Below are positions 21,910 through 33,334 of a DNA stretch of 64,000 nucleotides, piece after piece. The DNA is taken from the NCBI GenBank assembly GCA_014925825.1, contig JACGCK010000104.1, forward strand, positions 62,001 to 126,000. Reading direction: 5' to 3'. Position numbers and translations under genes: made by a program. Position 1 is the first letter of the stretch; the number at the start of each line of letters is the position of its first letter. The notes beneath the pieces were generated by a model. That model was not told the origin of the DNA, ran no database searches, and saw only the letters and a program-made list of their open reading frames with translations. This DNA comes from Pholiota molesta (taxonomy: Eukaryota > Basidiomycota > Agaricomycetes > Agaricales > Strophariaceae).

Positions 21910-24055
21910 ATGCATTCAGATGCATTCGATGTGATACCCTATGAAGTGAGTCTCTTTCCCAATCCCCCAGGCCGCCCCATATCCATCGCACCCCAACCTA
22001 TATCTGATTGCATGATACCAGGACATCAAAGGGAACTGGAAGAAACTAGGATCTGGGTCATTCGGAAACGTTTGGAAAGGTGCTCATCGTCCATCTGATC
22101 TCGCAATACTCACGCACTCATCCGCCTCCCCACTCCTACATCAGGCACCTACCTCGGTATCGACGTCGCAATCAAAGAAGTCCTCCCCTCCACCGAATAC
22201 GACGTCGCCAAATACTTCGAGCGCGAATGGCGGCTCATGAAGGAATGCCGCCACCCCAACATCTGCCTCTTCATCGGGCTCAGCCGCGCCCCGCCGCCCG
22301 ACAACCGCATCTTCATCATCTCCGAGTACATCGAGAACGGCAACGTGCGCATGTACATCCACGACAAGGCGCGGCCCTTCCCGTGGAGGCTCCGCCTCTC
22401 CTTCGCCACCGACGTCGCGCGCGCGCTCGCCTACCTTCACGCCCGCAAGTGCATCCACCGCGATCTGAAGGGCGAGAACCTCCTCGTGACGACGAACGGG
22501 CGCCTCAAGATCACGGACTTTGGCTTCGCGCGCATCGCCGCGCGCAACGAGGAGGAGTCGAAACGGCTCACGTTCTGCGGGACGGACTCGTACATGTCGC
22601 CGGAGATCTTGCTCGGGAACGAGTTCGACCTGCCCACGGACATCTTCTCGCTCGGGATTATCTTCTGCGAGGTCGGCTCGCGGAGGCTCGCGGACGATCA
22701 TCATTTCAAGCGCACGGCGCCGACGTTTGGCATTGACGCGGAAGAGGTGAAGAAGCTCATCAGTTCAGGGTGTCCCGATGACTTCTACCAACTGTGCATC
22801 GATTGCCTGGCGCTGAACCCAGCGGAGCGGCCGACCACGCGTGATATTCTCGAGCGCCTGCGGGCTATTGAGGCGGAGGTTCTCTTGCGTCCCAGTGAAG
22901 GAGACGACATGCATTTGGGTAGTGTCCGGTTCATGGCTGGGGGAAAACGGTCCGCGGCGGGCCCCCGGATTCCGAGCTTTGGCATGGGTGTTGGAAAAGA
23001 GATCAGGAATGGTGTGAGCTCTACGAGCTCTGAAGACGACGATGACGACGACGAAGAAGAACTCCTCGAAGCGGTGAAAGGCTTGGCTAATGTCGATCTG
23101 AAGAGCGATTGGACTGATTCCTCACTGAGTAAGTTTTCCAATGATTCGCGCCTCGCTGTTGCTTCGCCGATTTGATAATTTTGTGTATTCAGGTAAAGAG
23201 CCTCTTTTGAACCGTCCCACCGACGGATCCACCCTTGAATATAGCACAACCGTCATCAAATCCACCCATTCGTCCATCATATCTGCACCCTCCCTTTCCT
23301 CAATCCTCACGATCAAGCCCACTCCTGACCCCAACGGCACTCCCGACAACGTCCTCCCCGCAACTCCGCCCTCAACTTCACCCTCACCCTCCTCCTCCGG
23401 GCTGTCGTCCGTCATCGCCGGACACGAAGTGACCTACACCACCGACCCGCTGGGCGGCACGTCGTCGCTCATGTCCATCGCCACGCTCGACTCCTACCAC
23501 ACCGCGGCCACCAACTCGGCCGTCTCCTCCGCGTACGCCACCGAGGGCGGCTCGACGCTCCGGTCCCTGCACGGGCGCTCCATCGCGCCGCTGGTGCACC
23601 GGTTCACGCTGCTCAAGCCGGGCGCGCGGCAGAAGCGGGCCTACAGCGGGTCGCCGTCGCCGACGAGGGGCGGGGCGGGCGGCGCTGCGGAGAGTGGGGG
23701 TATGGGGTGGAATCCGCTGGATATGATCTTCTCGAGTGGGCTGCTGGTGAGCAAATGCGATCTGTGTAATAAGCGGATTGCGTGGAAGCCTGTGCTGGAG
23801 TGCGATGATTGTGGCTTGAGGTTTGTTTAACATCTTCTGTAGAAGCATCTTACCTGGCAAACTAACGAAAACTTTCCTTCTTGTCTTAGGACGCATGTGA
23901 AGTGTGGAGAGCTTGCACCGCGCGATTGCGGTCTCCGCCCGACGAGCCGCCTCACACCTCTGACGGCCATCTCGCCTTTGTCCAAGGTCAGGCAGAACGC
24001 GGCGCTTGCTACGGAGCAAATAAAGCTCAAGTCATCCAGCCCCGCACGCCGATGA
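21910..24055 (+). CDS. TKL-type protein kinase with C-terminal C1 zinc finger
   Basis: Five exons: 21910-21945, 22022-22079, 22145-23128, 23193-23820, 23890-24055; 623 residues in phase. The kinase domain begins almost at the N-terminus: Gly loop GSGSFGNV (22-29), VAIK with Lys42, HRDLKGEN with Asp138, DFG at 156-158 and YMSPEILL in the activation segment. All catalytic residues are present, so it should be active. The HRDLKGEN and TDFGFAR pattern suits the tyrosine-kinase-like group common in mushrooms. An acidic run follows at about 325-340, then a Ser/Thr-rich linker. A C1-type finger follows at about 546-587 (CDLC, CDDC, HVKC), with most Cys/His positions present but a short first loop. 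C1 domains bind lipid or partner proteins, and membrane-linked signalling is inferred. Confidence 0.88.
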
Positions 24056-26406
24056 TAAAGGGTGCATCTGGCAATCATTTTCACGAATTCGAATCATTCT
24101 ATTTCTCTGCCACGTCTCTGCCATGATTGATTATGATTACGACTCAAGCCACGACACGGTACATTTCCACGTACACAACACTGTTAATTTATACACACGA
24201 CGCATATAGCGATGGCATTGGTCTTTTCGTCTCTGGGTTCAATCTGTTCTCATAACTGGCCTTATTTTTTTCTTCTTTTTTTCTTCCCATATCATACCTT
24301 TTCATTCATGGCTGACTTGTCCTGGAACGTTCGATGTATCTCCTTTATCATAGCATAGGTTATCTCTTTCGCCTTTCCGTAATACATTTGTTTCTCGCGG
24401 GAATGACTCGTCCCTCTGTGGACTGGATGACATTATATTCCATCTACCAGTGTGCTTTGCAATTTGCATCTAATCTGACATGCTGTGTTCTCCTACAAAT
24501 ACCTTGCTTGCTAGTTTGAAATAAATGCTTTTCGTCTACTACTCTTGCTTATACTGCTGACGAAATGACTGGAGGCCTAGGAGCCTCTGACAATCCCTCG
24601 ACTAAATTTATCGTGTTTTCTAAGCTTGACGAGCGGAAGAAAGGCAAGAAGGCTTTGTCAAAACATAAGACCTAGGTTTCGGGCACCGAAAGCGAAACCT
24701 TCTCAACTATCTACTTGTACATTTGTTTAATTAACATACTTTATAATAAACTGCATCGCGCTATGGAATGAGAGCAATTGGAAAAGTAAGAGATGAAGAC
24801 CGCCTGATGCCAGACTCTTACCTTACACTTACCGGACTTGAGCTGACCATTGCCTTACTGACACCGTACTTCTTCCTGACTCCTTGCCTGACCATGCGCC
24901 GACTATTACCTCCTCAACGAAAGATAGTTGGATTTTAACCCGACCTCTACATGACTATCAAGATGCCTGCAGATTACTGAGTTGGCACCATATGCCACCC
25001 GACTTCTACCCATCATTTGCGTGGCCATTTGGAGGAAATATGCGTAAGACAGGAGTATAGAAACGACAAATGAATTAGGTTATGTACCTGACTATTATCT
25101 GACATCTACCTTCCGTTTCCCTGATTTTTAAATTTACTGAGGATGATCGATGATCGATGACCGCCCACTTTAGGTAATTCAAATTCCAGATAAGGTAAGT
25201 CTGACAATGTTGAGACGACCATAATGATTTACCAGCTGGCAGCTGGTGTATGCGTGTCTTATATACAGCATACTCAAGTAGCCAAAATGTTCGAAATTAT
25301 CAAGCAAGCTGCAACTCACTTGTGCAGAATGAATCTTACTTTAAATATCCAATAACACCTTGATCTGGGACTTCGCAGCTTATTTTGGAGGCGTGAAAGA
25401 AGGCCTAAGGTTATGTTTGGATCCTTGTCGTAATCGCATGTATTACTTTCTCCATATACACATTTCGAAGTTGATGGACTAGAAGCAAACACCAACCTTG
25501 AAATGTATTCACCCTTTTTACCAACATGCATCTCTGGTCTCACGTTCATAAATCGACCTCATACCCAGGCCACGATAAGGAATCAACTAATTATGAGATC
25601 TCGAGCAACAGTTGCTGAATTTGTCATATCTTCATCGTGAAATAAGGTTGACATTAAAAAGGGCGCGCTCTTATGGGGGGTAAAATTAGCATTAGTTGTC
25701 AAGACCAAGGAATGGGCGCTCATAGTGGTGTCATAATTGGGTATATAGGTATATCCTTTAGTGCCTAAGTAATAGAAAATGCATGGAACTCGAAGATATC
25801 GAAATGACTGATACGCATGGTTTGTCGCTTCGAATGAATTCGAGGGTGTGTATCTGATAAGTAGATACATCGCGCAAGTATTAGCAAACGACATCCGGAG
25901 ATGTTACGCGGGCCACGATATCCATCTTTTCATATCAAATTCAGATTTCATTTCCTGTGCTTCACGTCCATCTCCAAGCATACTCACATACAGAGAGAGA
26001 AGCACTTGCTTATTCTCTGAAAACCACCGGTCTCTATACTTCCTGATTCTGTGAATCAACATTCATTTCCCAATACAAGGACATCCATGTCCACCCACCC
26101 TCCCACTGCCAGTCTCGGTCGTCACCTCGTCTGACGTATGTATAAGTACACTAATGCTGTCACGTATATCCCGGAGCAAGAATCACTGATTTCATTTCCA
26201 GTGGCACATAACACACATTAGATATCACGGTATGTCGGTAACCACTGACTGCAGAAGACAAACGCCAGTTCGATTCTGTGATTCTCACAGGAAAAAAACA
26301 TACCACTCCTCCGGATCGTCTTCTCTTTCTCTTTCTCGCCCAAAGGCGCTGCGATAAATTACGGAATCCATCCCCCACACACCCATATCTACATCTGCAA
26401 CGCAGA
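24056..26406. other. 2.3-kb intergenic stretch
   Basis: No gene, tRNA or clear transposon was recognised. The first few hundred bases are probably the kinase 3' UTR and terminator region. A small palindrome ATGATCGATGATCGAT lies at about 25143. The remaining open frames are short and have no protein-like composition. Confidence 0.5.
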
Positions 26407-29201
26407 TCACGCCGCGTTCACGCGCAGATTCTGGTCCCTGATCTCCGCGCCCACAGCCAGCGCCCGCTTCCCTTCCAGCCACAGCATCGCCTCTAAAAAA
26501 ATAAAAACCAAAGTACCATCAACGTCAACCGTCATTCATCACCATCGACATCATCGACACCCAACCATCACCCCATCCCATCACACCAACATAGATGATA
26601 GGCACAGTCCAATAATCAAGATGGCAAGGGATCATCATCACCAGAGGCTATAATTAGCCCTGGGATGCTGGGCCCTGGGGAGGGATAGAGAACGGCAGAA
26701 AGAATTTGAGGACGTACCGCGGTAGGTCTTGGGCACGACCTGGCGCAGCTCGCGCGCCGCCGCCGCCGGCGCGCCGCGCTCCTGGCACCACGTAAACCGG
26801 AAATCATTCGTCGTCTGCTCCAAGCCCGTCTGCACGTCCACCACATTCGCCTTCACGCCGACATGCTAGCGTACCCGGGACAGGACACGCACATCAATAT
26901 TTTGAAGCAACAGCGCAAACGTCAATGAGAGAGAGACGCACGACGAGGATCGCGTAGTGCGGCGCGGCGGTGGTCGTGTGCAGGATCTGCGAGCGCAAAC
27001 GCAGGATGGACCCGATCGGCACGGGGCGCGCGAACGAGATGCCGTCGAGCGACAGGAACTTGACGTGCCCGCGCGTGAACATCGCCGCGTTCGTAAACCC
27101 GAGCTGCACATCCAAAACGCGCATGCAAGTTAAGTTAGCGGGGAAGATAAATAAAAATATACGTTGAGAATGAGCAGCGAGAATGTGCGCAGGGCGTATG
27201 CGCAGGCGCATGTACGCAGCACCGCATCCGTATCCGCATCAGCAGCCTCGCGGGAAGCAAGACGGAGAAGGGATGACGGAAGCGTGCATCAGCATCACTA
27301 TCACTATCAGCGCCATGTATTTCCCAGACAGCACCACCAGATCGCACAAGCGCACAGCAGTTCGTAGTAGACAGCGCACGCAGATGCCATCGCTGATGAG
27401 GCCGCGCCACACCCCATTCAGGAAGAGCCCACCCGCACTAATGAACGTGGAAAAATACAGAAAACCCACACGCACCTCGTATGCAAGCCGCATGAGATAC
27501 CCACCAAAGACCTTCTGGTGTACACTGCCCATCGAAACCAACAAGAGAAAAAAAAAGAAGTCAGTCAGTACCTGCTCACAACACAACCATACACAGTGGC
27601 ACCCCAAAACAGCGCGCTAGCCCCAAACGCCCAAAAGATGCACCACAAAAAGCCCTCAAAAAAACCACACGCACTTGCGCTCCTGGGGAACATCAGCATG
27701 CACTTCTCCAGCACCGTATCGCCCATGAACACATGGTCCTTCGCGCGCGCGCGCGCGTCGTCGAGCCCGCCTCGCCGTGCTGCAGGTAGAACTCGTGCAG
27801 CGCGGCCGCCTCCGCCGAGCTCGGGGGCACCCGCGCGAGCGAGGTCTGCGCGGCGGACTGCCTGCGCGCTCTCATATCTAAGAGGCGTCAGTGGAATGAT
27901 AAACGAGTAAGAAAAGAGTGGGCGTACGTTCGCCTAGCGCATAGAGCGCGCGTTCTTCGGGGTGCTGATCTTGAGCGGGCAGACCTCGCGCGAGCGGTTC
28001 GTGCGCGCGTCGCGGCACACCATCGAGAAGCGGCCTGGTCATACGAAAATACGAGCACGTATCAGCAAGCACGACATCAATACGCCGCCAGCGTAGATGG
28101 TAATGGCAAGGCACTGAGAAAGCGGAAGTACACACCAAGGAGGACAGTCTCGTCAGGACGGCCGCGGCCGATGTGCTCCATCTTGACGGCGACCTCCATA
28201 GAGCTGCGGCCGGTATAGATGACCTGGCCGCTGAGGCGCAGGTCGCGCGCCGGATCCAGCGGGGACAGCATGTCCAAACTGGGTCGGTCCATTATCGACC
28301 GTCAGGCATGACGCGCGTCGGGTATGGCGGTGAACGGCAGCGTATTAATACGATTGATAGATGTAGCAGAAGACATGATGCACGTATATGATCAGATGGG
28401 CTTCAACAAGATAGAAAGTGATCAGCGACTTGCCGGTCAACGGAGGCGGTGACGATGTAGAAGCCCGTTTCCTGTATGCGGCCGAGGGTCTGCACGCCGG
28501 GCCGAGCATGTGCTTGTACGCGATGGACCCGGCGAGGGAATCGAGGTGCTCCATCAGCCTGCACGCGGATAGATAGCATGGGTCAGGGCTGGGAAGGGAA
28601 CAGCGGCGCGGCGACGTACTTTCCCGTGCGTATGCCGCCCGAGGCGTTAGTGTACTCCTCGAGGAGCTGAGACGAGGACCGAAGGGGAGGATGAGCTCGG
28701 TGTACGAGTCCTGCATACGGCGCTTGGGGAGCGCGGCGGCAGGCGGGGCGGGCTGTTCTGGCGCCGGGGGGTGGACGTTGGAGGACGAGCTGAGGAGGGC
28801 CTCGGACCAGAGGATGGGCTGCGCATGGGCATGACACTGGGACGCGCCGCGATGAGACATCAGTGCGAGGGACGAGAGGCGCATGCGCATACATACCTAT
28901 GATATGTCGGATCGGATTTCTCCCCTGGCGCACTGTATTCAGCTTAGACGCGCGCGAGAAGGGGGAGAGACTCACTGACGACGCGGAGGAGCTGGTCCAT
29001 GGTGGAGACATCCTGCCTCTCTTCGGCGCCGACGGCTTTGGTCACGTCTTGGGCAGCATCGCTGCTGGTGCCGAGGTGGAGATGGCGCGGAGGGCAGCGC
29101 GGCGAGAGGAGTGGGCAAGGCGCGCGACGGAGGGCCTGAGGAGAACATGAGGAACATCGCGACAAATCGAAATCTCTGCAGGTCGCCGGTCTCCCGGCCA
29201 T
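26407..29201 (-). pseudogene. ACOT9-like acyl-CoA thioesterase gene with five frame breaks
   Basis: Read on the minus strand, this matches the double-hotdog acyl-CoA thioesterase 9 family, usually mitochondrial, which cleaves acyl-CoA to fatty acid and CoA. Landmarks in order are: an Arg-rich, targeting-like N-terminus ending MDQLLRVV; MQDSYTELILPF; NASGGIRTGK; LDSLAGSIAYKHML; LDMLSPLDPARDLRLSG; GRSSMEVAVKMEHIGRG; VHQKVFGGYLMRLAYE; FTNAAMFTRGHVKFLS; and VGVKANVVDVQTG. The last exon is 26492-26407. Conserved blocks sit in different frames. A single missing base would restore the frame near 28680, 28500, 27960 and 27685, plus a slip in the (CG)8 run at 27742-27757. Introns are unusually long (up to 372 bp), and the one at 28433-28279 starts with GC. 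It is either a recent pseudogene or a victim of consensus errors in C-runs. Confidence 0.75.
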
Positions 29202-29784
29202 GCCTGCCGGGATCTAGCGTCGATCGCCAGCTTGCTTTCTTTACCCTCCGGACATTCATTCGCATCTTTCGCTTTTGTCTTTCCATGGAAAGTCCATGCA
29301 ACAGCGCTTGCAGGAATTGAGATTTTCTGATTTTTTATCCAAGAATGCTCTATTTGACCGTTGACGACAATGACTTTGACGACGCTTGAAAGTAAGTACT
29401 CTACAACGTCAACAACTGCAGCGCACCTGTCGAGCAGCGTATGGTCGGCATTTCCCAGACGGTTGTTCTCAGGGATGCTGTTCTGTTACGTCGAGGCCGG
29501 GATCTTTTAATAAGACAGATAGAACAATGTCCAATCATAACGACCATGACAACGCCGTGCCACAGTTGTGGTCGGGCATAGAGTGTTCTTGGACGCGTCT
29601 ATTTAGAAGATGGCCAACATTTGGTATGCTCGTCGCTGATCAAATTCCCTCTGCTCTCTCCCAGTTCCCTCTCGTCGGCAGGACCGTTAGTACTCGCCCT
29701 CTTCAGAGCTGGTTCTGACTTTGGGCTTTCCTCATCCACTTTTCGTCTTTCTTCTGGGCTCGAGGCTTCCACGTTCCTTCTCCA
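29202..29784. promoter_or_regulatory. Divergent upstream region
   Basis: This interval lies between the presumed starts of the thioesterase gene (minus) and the membrane-protein gene (plus). It contains a pyrimidine-rich stretch at about 29640-29780, just before the plus-strand start. No specific sites were recognised. Confidence 0.4.
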
Positions 29785-32367
29785 ATGTACTTCCCCGTCC
29801 TTTCCCGTAGAGGCCTCAAAACACAGGCAAAAAAAGCAGTACGCCTCTCGTCCTCCCGCAACTCATGCGTTCACTCACTCTTCTCAGTGGGCACACATTA
29901 CGCTGAATCGGTACACTACCACCTTCTTCGTCTTCAGTTTCATCTACTGCTTCGTTCAAGGCCTCATTCAGTCCTTCCTCTACTCCGTCGACCTCGAGTA
30001 CGGCACTCTTGTCGAAGGCATCGTCAGCGGCGGCGACATTCCCTTTCGCAACATCACTTACCTCGATGGTACACGCAACCATCTCGTCTTGCGCATGTGT
30101 GATGACATTCCCCACGGCCAACAACCCGATCCTTGCTTCGTCATATTCAACTCGACCGCCCCGCCCCTCAATCAGGTATGTGCCCTCTGGCTCTCGCTTC
30201 ACCCTCTTACACTCTTTCTCGCAGCCCATCCGAAGCCTGGCCAACTGGGAAGATGGCATGCGCATAGTCCCCATCGTCGACCCGTCAAACCCATCACTCA
30301 CCGGCGTCAACATTACCATGCCATCTGTCCAAGCACCCCTCTTCTTTGATCATACGTGCCTCCAGACGCTCGTTTACCCATCCGAGATGTGCGTCCTCAC
30401 CCTGCCCAACTAACTAAAGCACAGCTCAAAAAATACATTCACAGCCTCCACAACTTTAAGCGCGAGGACATCACCTGGGTCAGCCTTCAATTCTGGCTCC
30501 TGGCCATCTCCTTCATCGCCATCCTCAATGACTCTGTGCCGCATGTGTAAGCGCTCGCCTCTCATATCCACATCCCTATTCTTATTCTACATCCTACATT
30601 GATACAGTCTGGCCGTCTTGATGACCCGTGCGATCTCCACTGCCTGGGCTTCCTACGCCATCTGGCGCGGGCCTGCCTTCAACGCCAACTTTGCCGAGAT
30701 CATCAAAGGCCCCCAAAGCGCCTGCGCGCTCGACTTCTTCCAAGAGTTCTTCGCCAAGCGACAGCAATTCGAGGTGCGTGCATATCCCATACATTCTATA
30801 TACGAGGCACACACCCGCACTGCCCTCTCCATCTGATCGCCACCGCTCATGCTAACGCCGCGCTTCCCCCAATTTACAGATCGCGGACCTCTTCCTGAGC
30901 AGCACCGGCCTCATCTTCTTCTCCTACCTCTCCTGGACGCTGCTCCAGATCTACAGCGCGCAGTCCTTCAAATGCGTCGGCGCCCCCGAGCACGTCATGC
31001 GCGTCCACAAGGTCTGTCCCACCCTCTGGCACAGCCCAGAAATCCGCTGATCATCAACTGACGCATATTTACGGACCGTTGTACCTCTAGTTCTTCATGG
31101 CCGTGCTCGCGTGCCTGCAGCTCGAGGCGTTCGTGCTCCCCGCGGGCATGGGCCTCTGGATCAACGTGCTCACCAACACGTCCATCAAGGTCATCTCGCA
31201 GCACACGGCGGCATACCAGGCGGTGTATATCACGAGTGTCCTCGTACGTCGTCCCTCCTCATCATCTCCTTTCTGTCTGTCTGTCTGTCTGCCTGCCAAT
31301 GTCTTTTTTGTCGTTGTTGTTGTTATTTCTATTTCGGTGTCATTGGTTCATCTCCATGTCCATGTTTACGTCTGTCCTTGTTACCACCCCTCCGTTCGCT
31401 CCCACGCACCGTTAATGACTAGCGCTAACGTCAACGCTTCCCCCCTTTCCTTCCATTCATTCTATGTTGCCGTTCCATCGTGCAGCTTCTAATCCCATGG
31501 ATCGCTATGGTGCGTCGTCGTCCCCTTACGTACATTAACATTCTTTCTCTAATCACTTCTGGATGGAACCATGCAGGGCTGGTACGCGATCCGCCGCGAG
31601 ATGCGCAGGATGATGCTCGTGTTCCTCGGGATCGGGTTCCTCATCATCACGGGCTGGGCGGTCATGTTCTACTCCCTGGTCTTCCCCTGGTACGCCTTCC
31701 ACTGCCGTATATGATGGTTCATAGCGCTGACGGCCACCATTCACTACTAACCCTATTCCGTGTTATCCGTATATTGCTCGCTGTGCGTGTTAATTAACAT
31801 CATTAATTATCTCTGTGGGCGCGCTACTCCTGCGGTGCTTGCATGCGTGTACGTCTATGGGCGTCGTGTGGGCGTATGGGCGTGCGGGGAACAGGACCTT
31901 CATGCAGTGGCCGTACCTCGGGTGCTTCACCGTCGCCTCCTTCACGCTGCTCGTCGCGAGCATGGCCCTCGGCATCGTGTGCCGGCTCAACTTCGGCAAG
32001 GGCCTCAAGGAGTACCGTGAGTCCTTCCCTTCCTCCCCCTCGAACACCCCAGACCTCTGACAACCACGTTATCGTACGTACAGTGCGCGCGGAGTCCACC
32101 CTCGCAGCGATGAACTTCGCCCCGGACGAGTTCGCGCACCGCACCGCGAGCACCGTGCGCAAGTCCAGGTCCAACTCCATGCGCAAGGGCTCCTTCGACG
32201 ACGACGACAAAATGGACCCGGACGACCTCGTCAACCAGGCGCCCATGTTCTTCGTGTCGACGCTGCCGGTCATGGGCGGCGCCGCCGCCGCCGAGGAGTG
32301 GCCTGTGCGACAGGGCGCGGCGGCGGACGTGGAGGCGCAGCCGCCCCGTGGGCCGGAGCCGTTTTAG
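29785..32367 (+). CDS. Multi-pass membrane protein, copy A of a convergent paralogue pair
   Basis: Eleven exons: 29785-29838, 29888-30175, 30225-30371, 30425-30546, 30608-30773, 30880-31011, 31091-31243, 31486-31509, 31577-31689, 31895-32016, 32084-32367; 534 residues in phase. Seven or eight hydrophobic segments are visible, for example TTTFFVFSFIYCFVQGL, FWLLAISFIAIL, LIFFSYLSWTLL, WAVMFYSLVFPW and LLVASMALGIVC. They are followed by CRLNFGKGL and a Ser/Arg/Asp-rich cytoplasmic-looking tail. The first external loop holds LRMCDDIPH. The family appears basidiomycete-specific; I recognise the CRLNFGKGL-type signature but know no function. The start at 29785 was chosen by analogy with the paralogue, whose first intron lies at the same protein position. 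The third intron uses a weak GTTTAC donor because the stronger GTGCGT site would break the frame. Confidence 0.78.
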
Positions 32368-33334
32368 CGTACTTATCAAGGGCGTGTTCCGTTCGACGCT
32401 GTGCGTGCGCAATTCCTACCTCCCGGGCTCCCAGCGAACCCCGGACGACAGTCTTTTCTTGCTCTCTTTTCTTGTTTTCGCCCGCTTTGTGATATACGTG
32501 TTTTCGAGGGCGTGGGTGGGTGGAGTGGAGAGATGTGTCATTGATGGCCATCGATTACGGACTCGCGACTCGAGACCACCTTGTATTGTATTAATGGAAT
32601 TACACTGTCATTATATAGATGCTATCTCAATTTTGAAGATCAGATACTGCACGGATTTTGCTGGGCTGTAGCCCGGAGGATATCTGAATATATTCCGATA
32701 AGTAATGATCCGAGTCGCAGTTATGAGTAGATCGCCAGGGTCTCGTCAGAGAGCCGTCTAATGCTGTAAGCGCCCATGATACCGGGTAGCTCTATTATTT
32801 AAGCGCCCGTATACTTGGTGGTACATTTGATCATTCCGATTTTGTATCCACAACAAGCTTCAACATGAGGGAAGCTTCCATCATAGATGTAGAAAGCTAT
32901 TTAAATTTTGGATAACAATTAGCGCGCTATGCAAAGGTAATAAGAGGTTCATAGGTTCATGCTCCGGAAATCTACGAGACTACTACAAGACTAGTTTGAA
33001 ACTAGTTATACATGTGGGCACAATGCCCTGGTTTGTATAATACAAAACACTAAAAACACAAATGACAAACGTCGACTTGGGTCGGAATCCTTATTTCTTT
33101 TTACAGTACGTCGAGGCACAACAAAGCCCCTGCATTGAGGTACATAAGTACGTATGTATACGACCGCAAAATGGTATCTAAATAGATAAATAGCAAGAAA
33201 TGACAGCGTCTCTACTGAGCTAGAGAGTAGCGGACTTGTATAAAACAGACTCTCTCAAATAGAACTGTAAACGAAAGTCAAAGCCATGCACAGCACTTGC
33301 GAAGTACTCGCAGCTGGACTTCCCTGATCATAAC
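32368..33334. other. Intergenic region between convergent genes
   Basis: This is the 3' space of two tail-to-tail genes. It is A/T-rich, carries candidate polyadenylation words such as AATAGATAAATA at about 33181, and has no coding signal. Confidence 0.5.

Noticed and set aside
29527..29681. Alternative first exon for membrane-protein copy A starting at 29527
   Set aside because: It splices in phase, but the resulting N-terminus does not match the paralogue, whereas the start at 29785 gives an intron at the same protein position.
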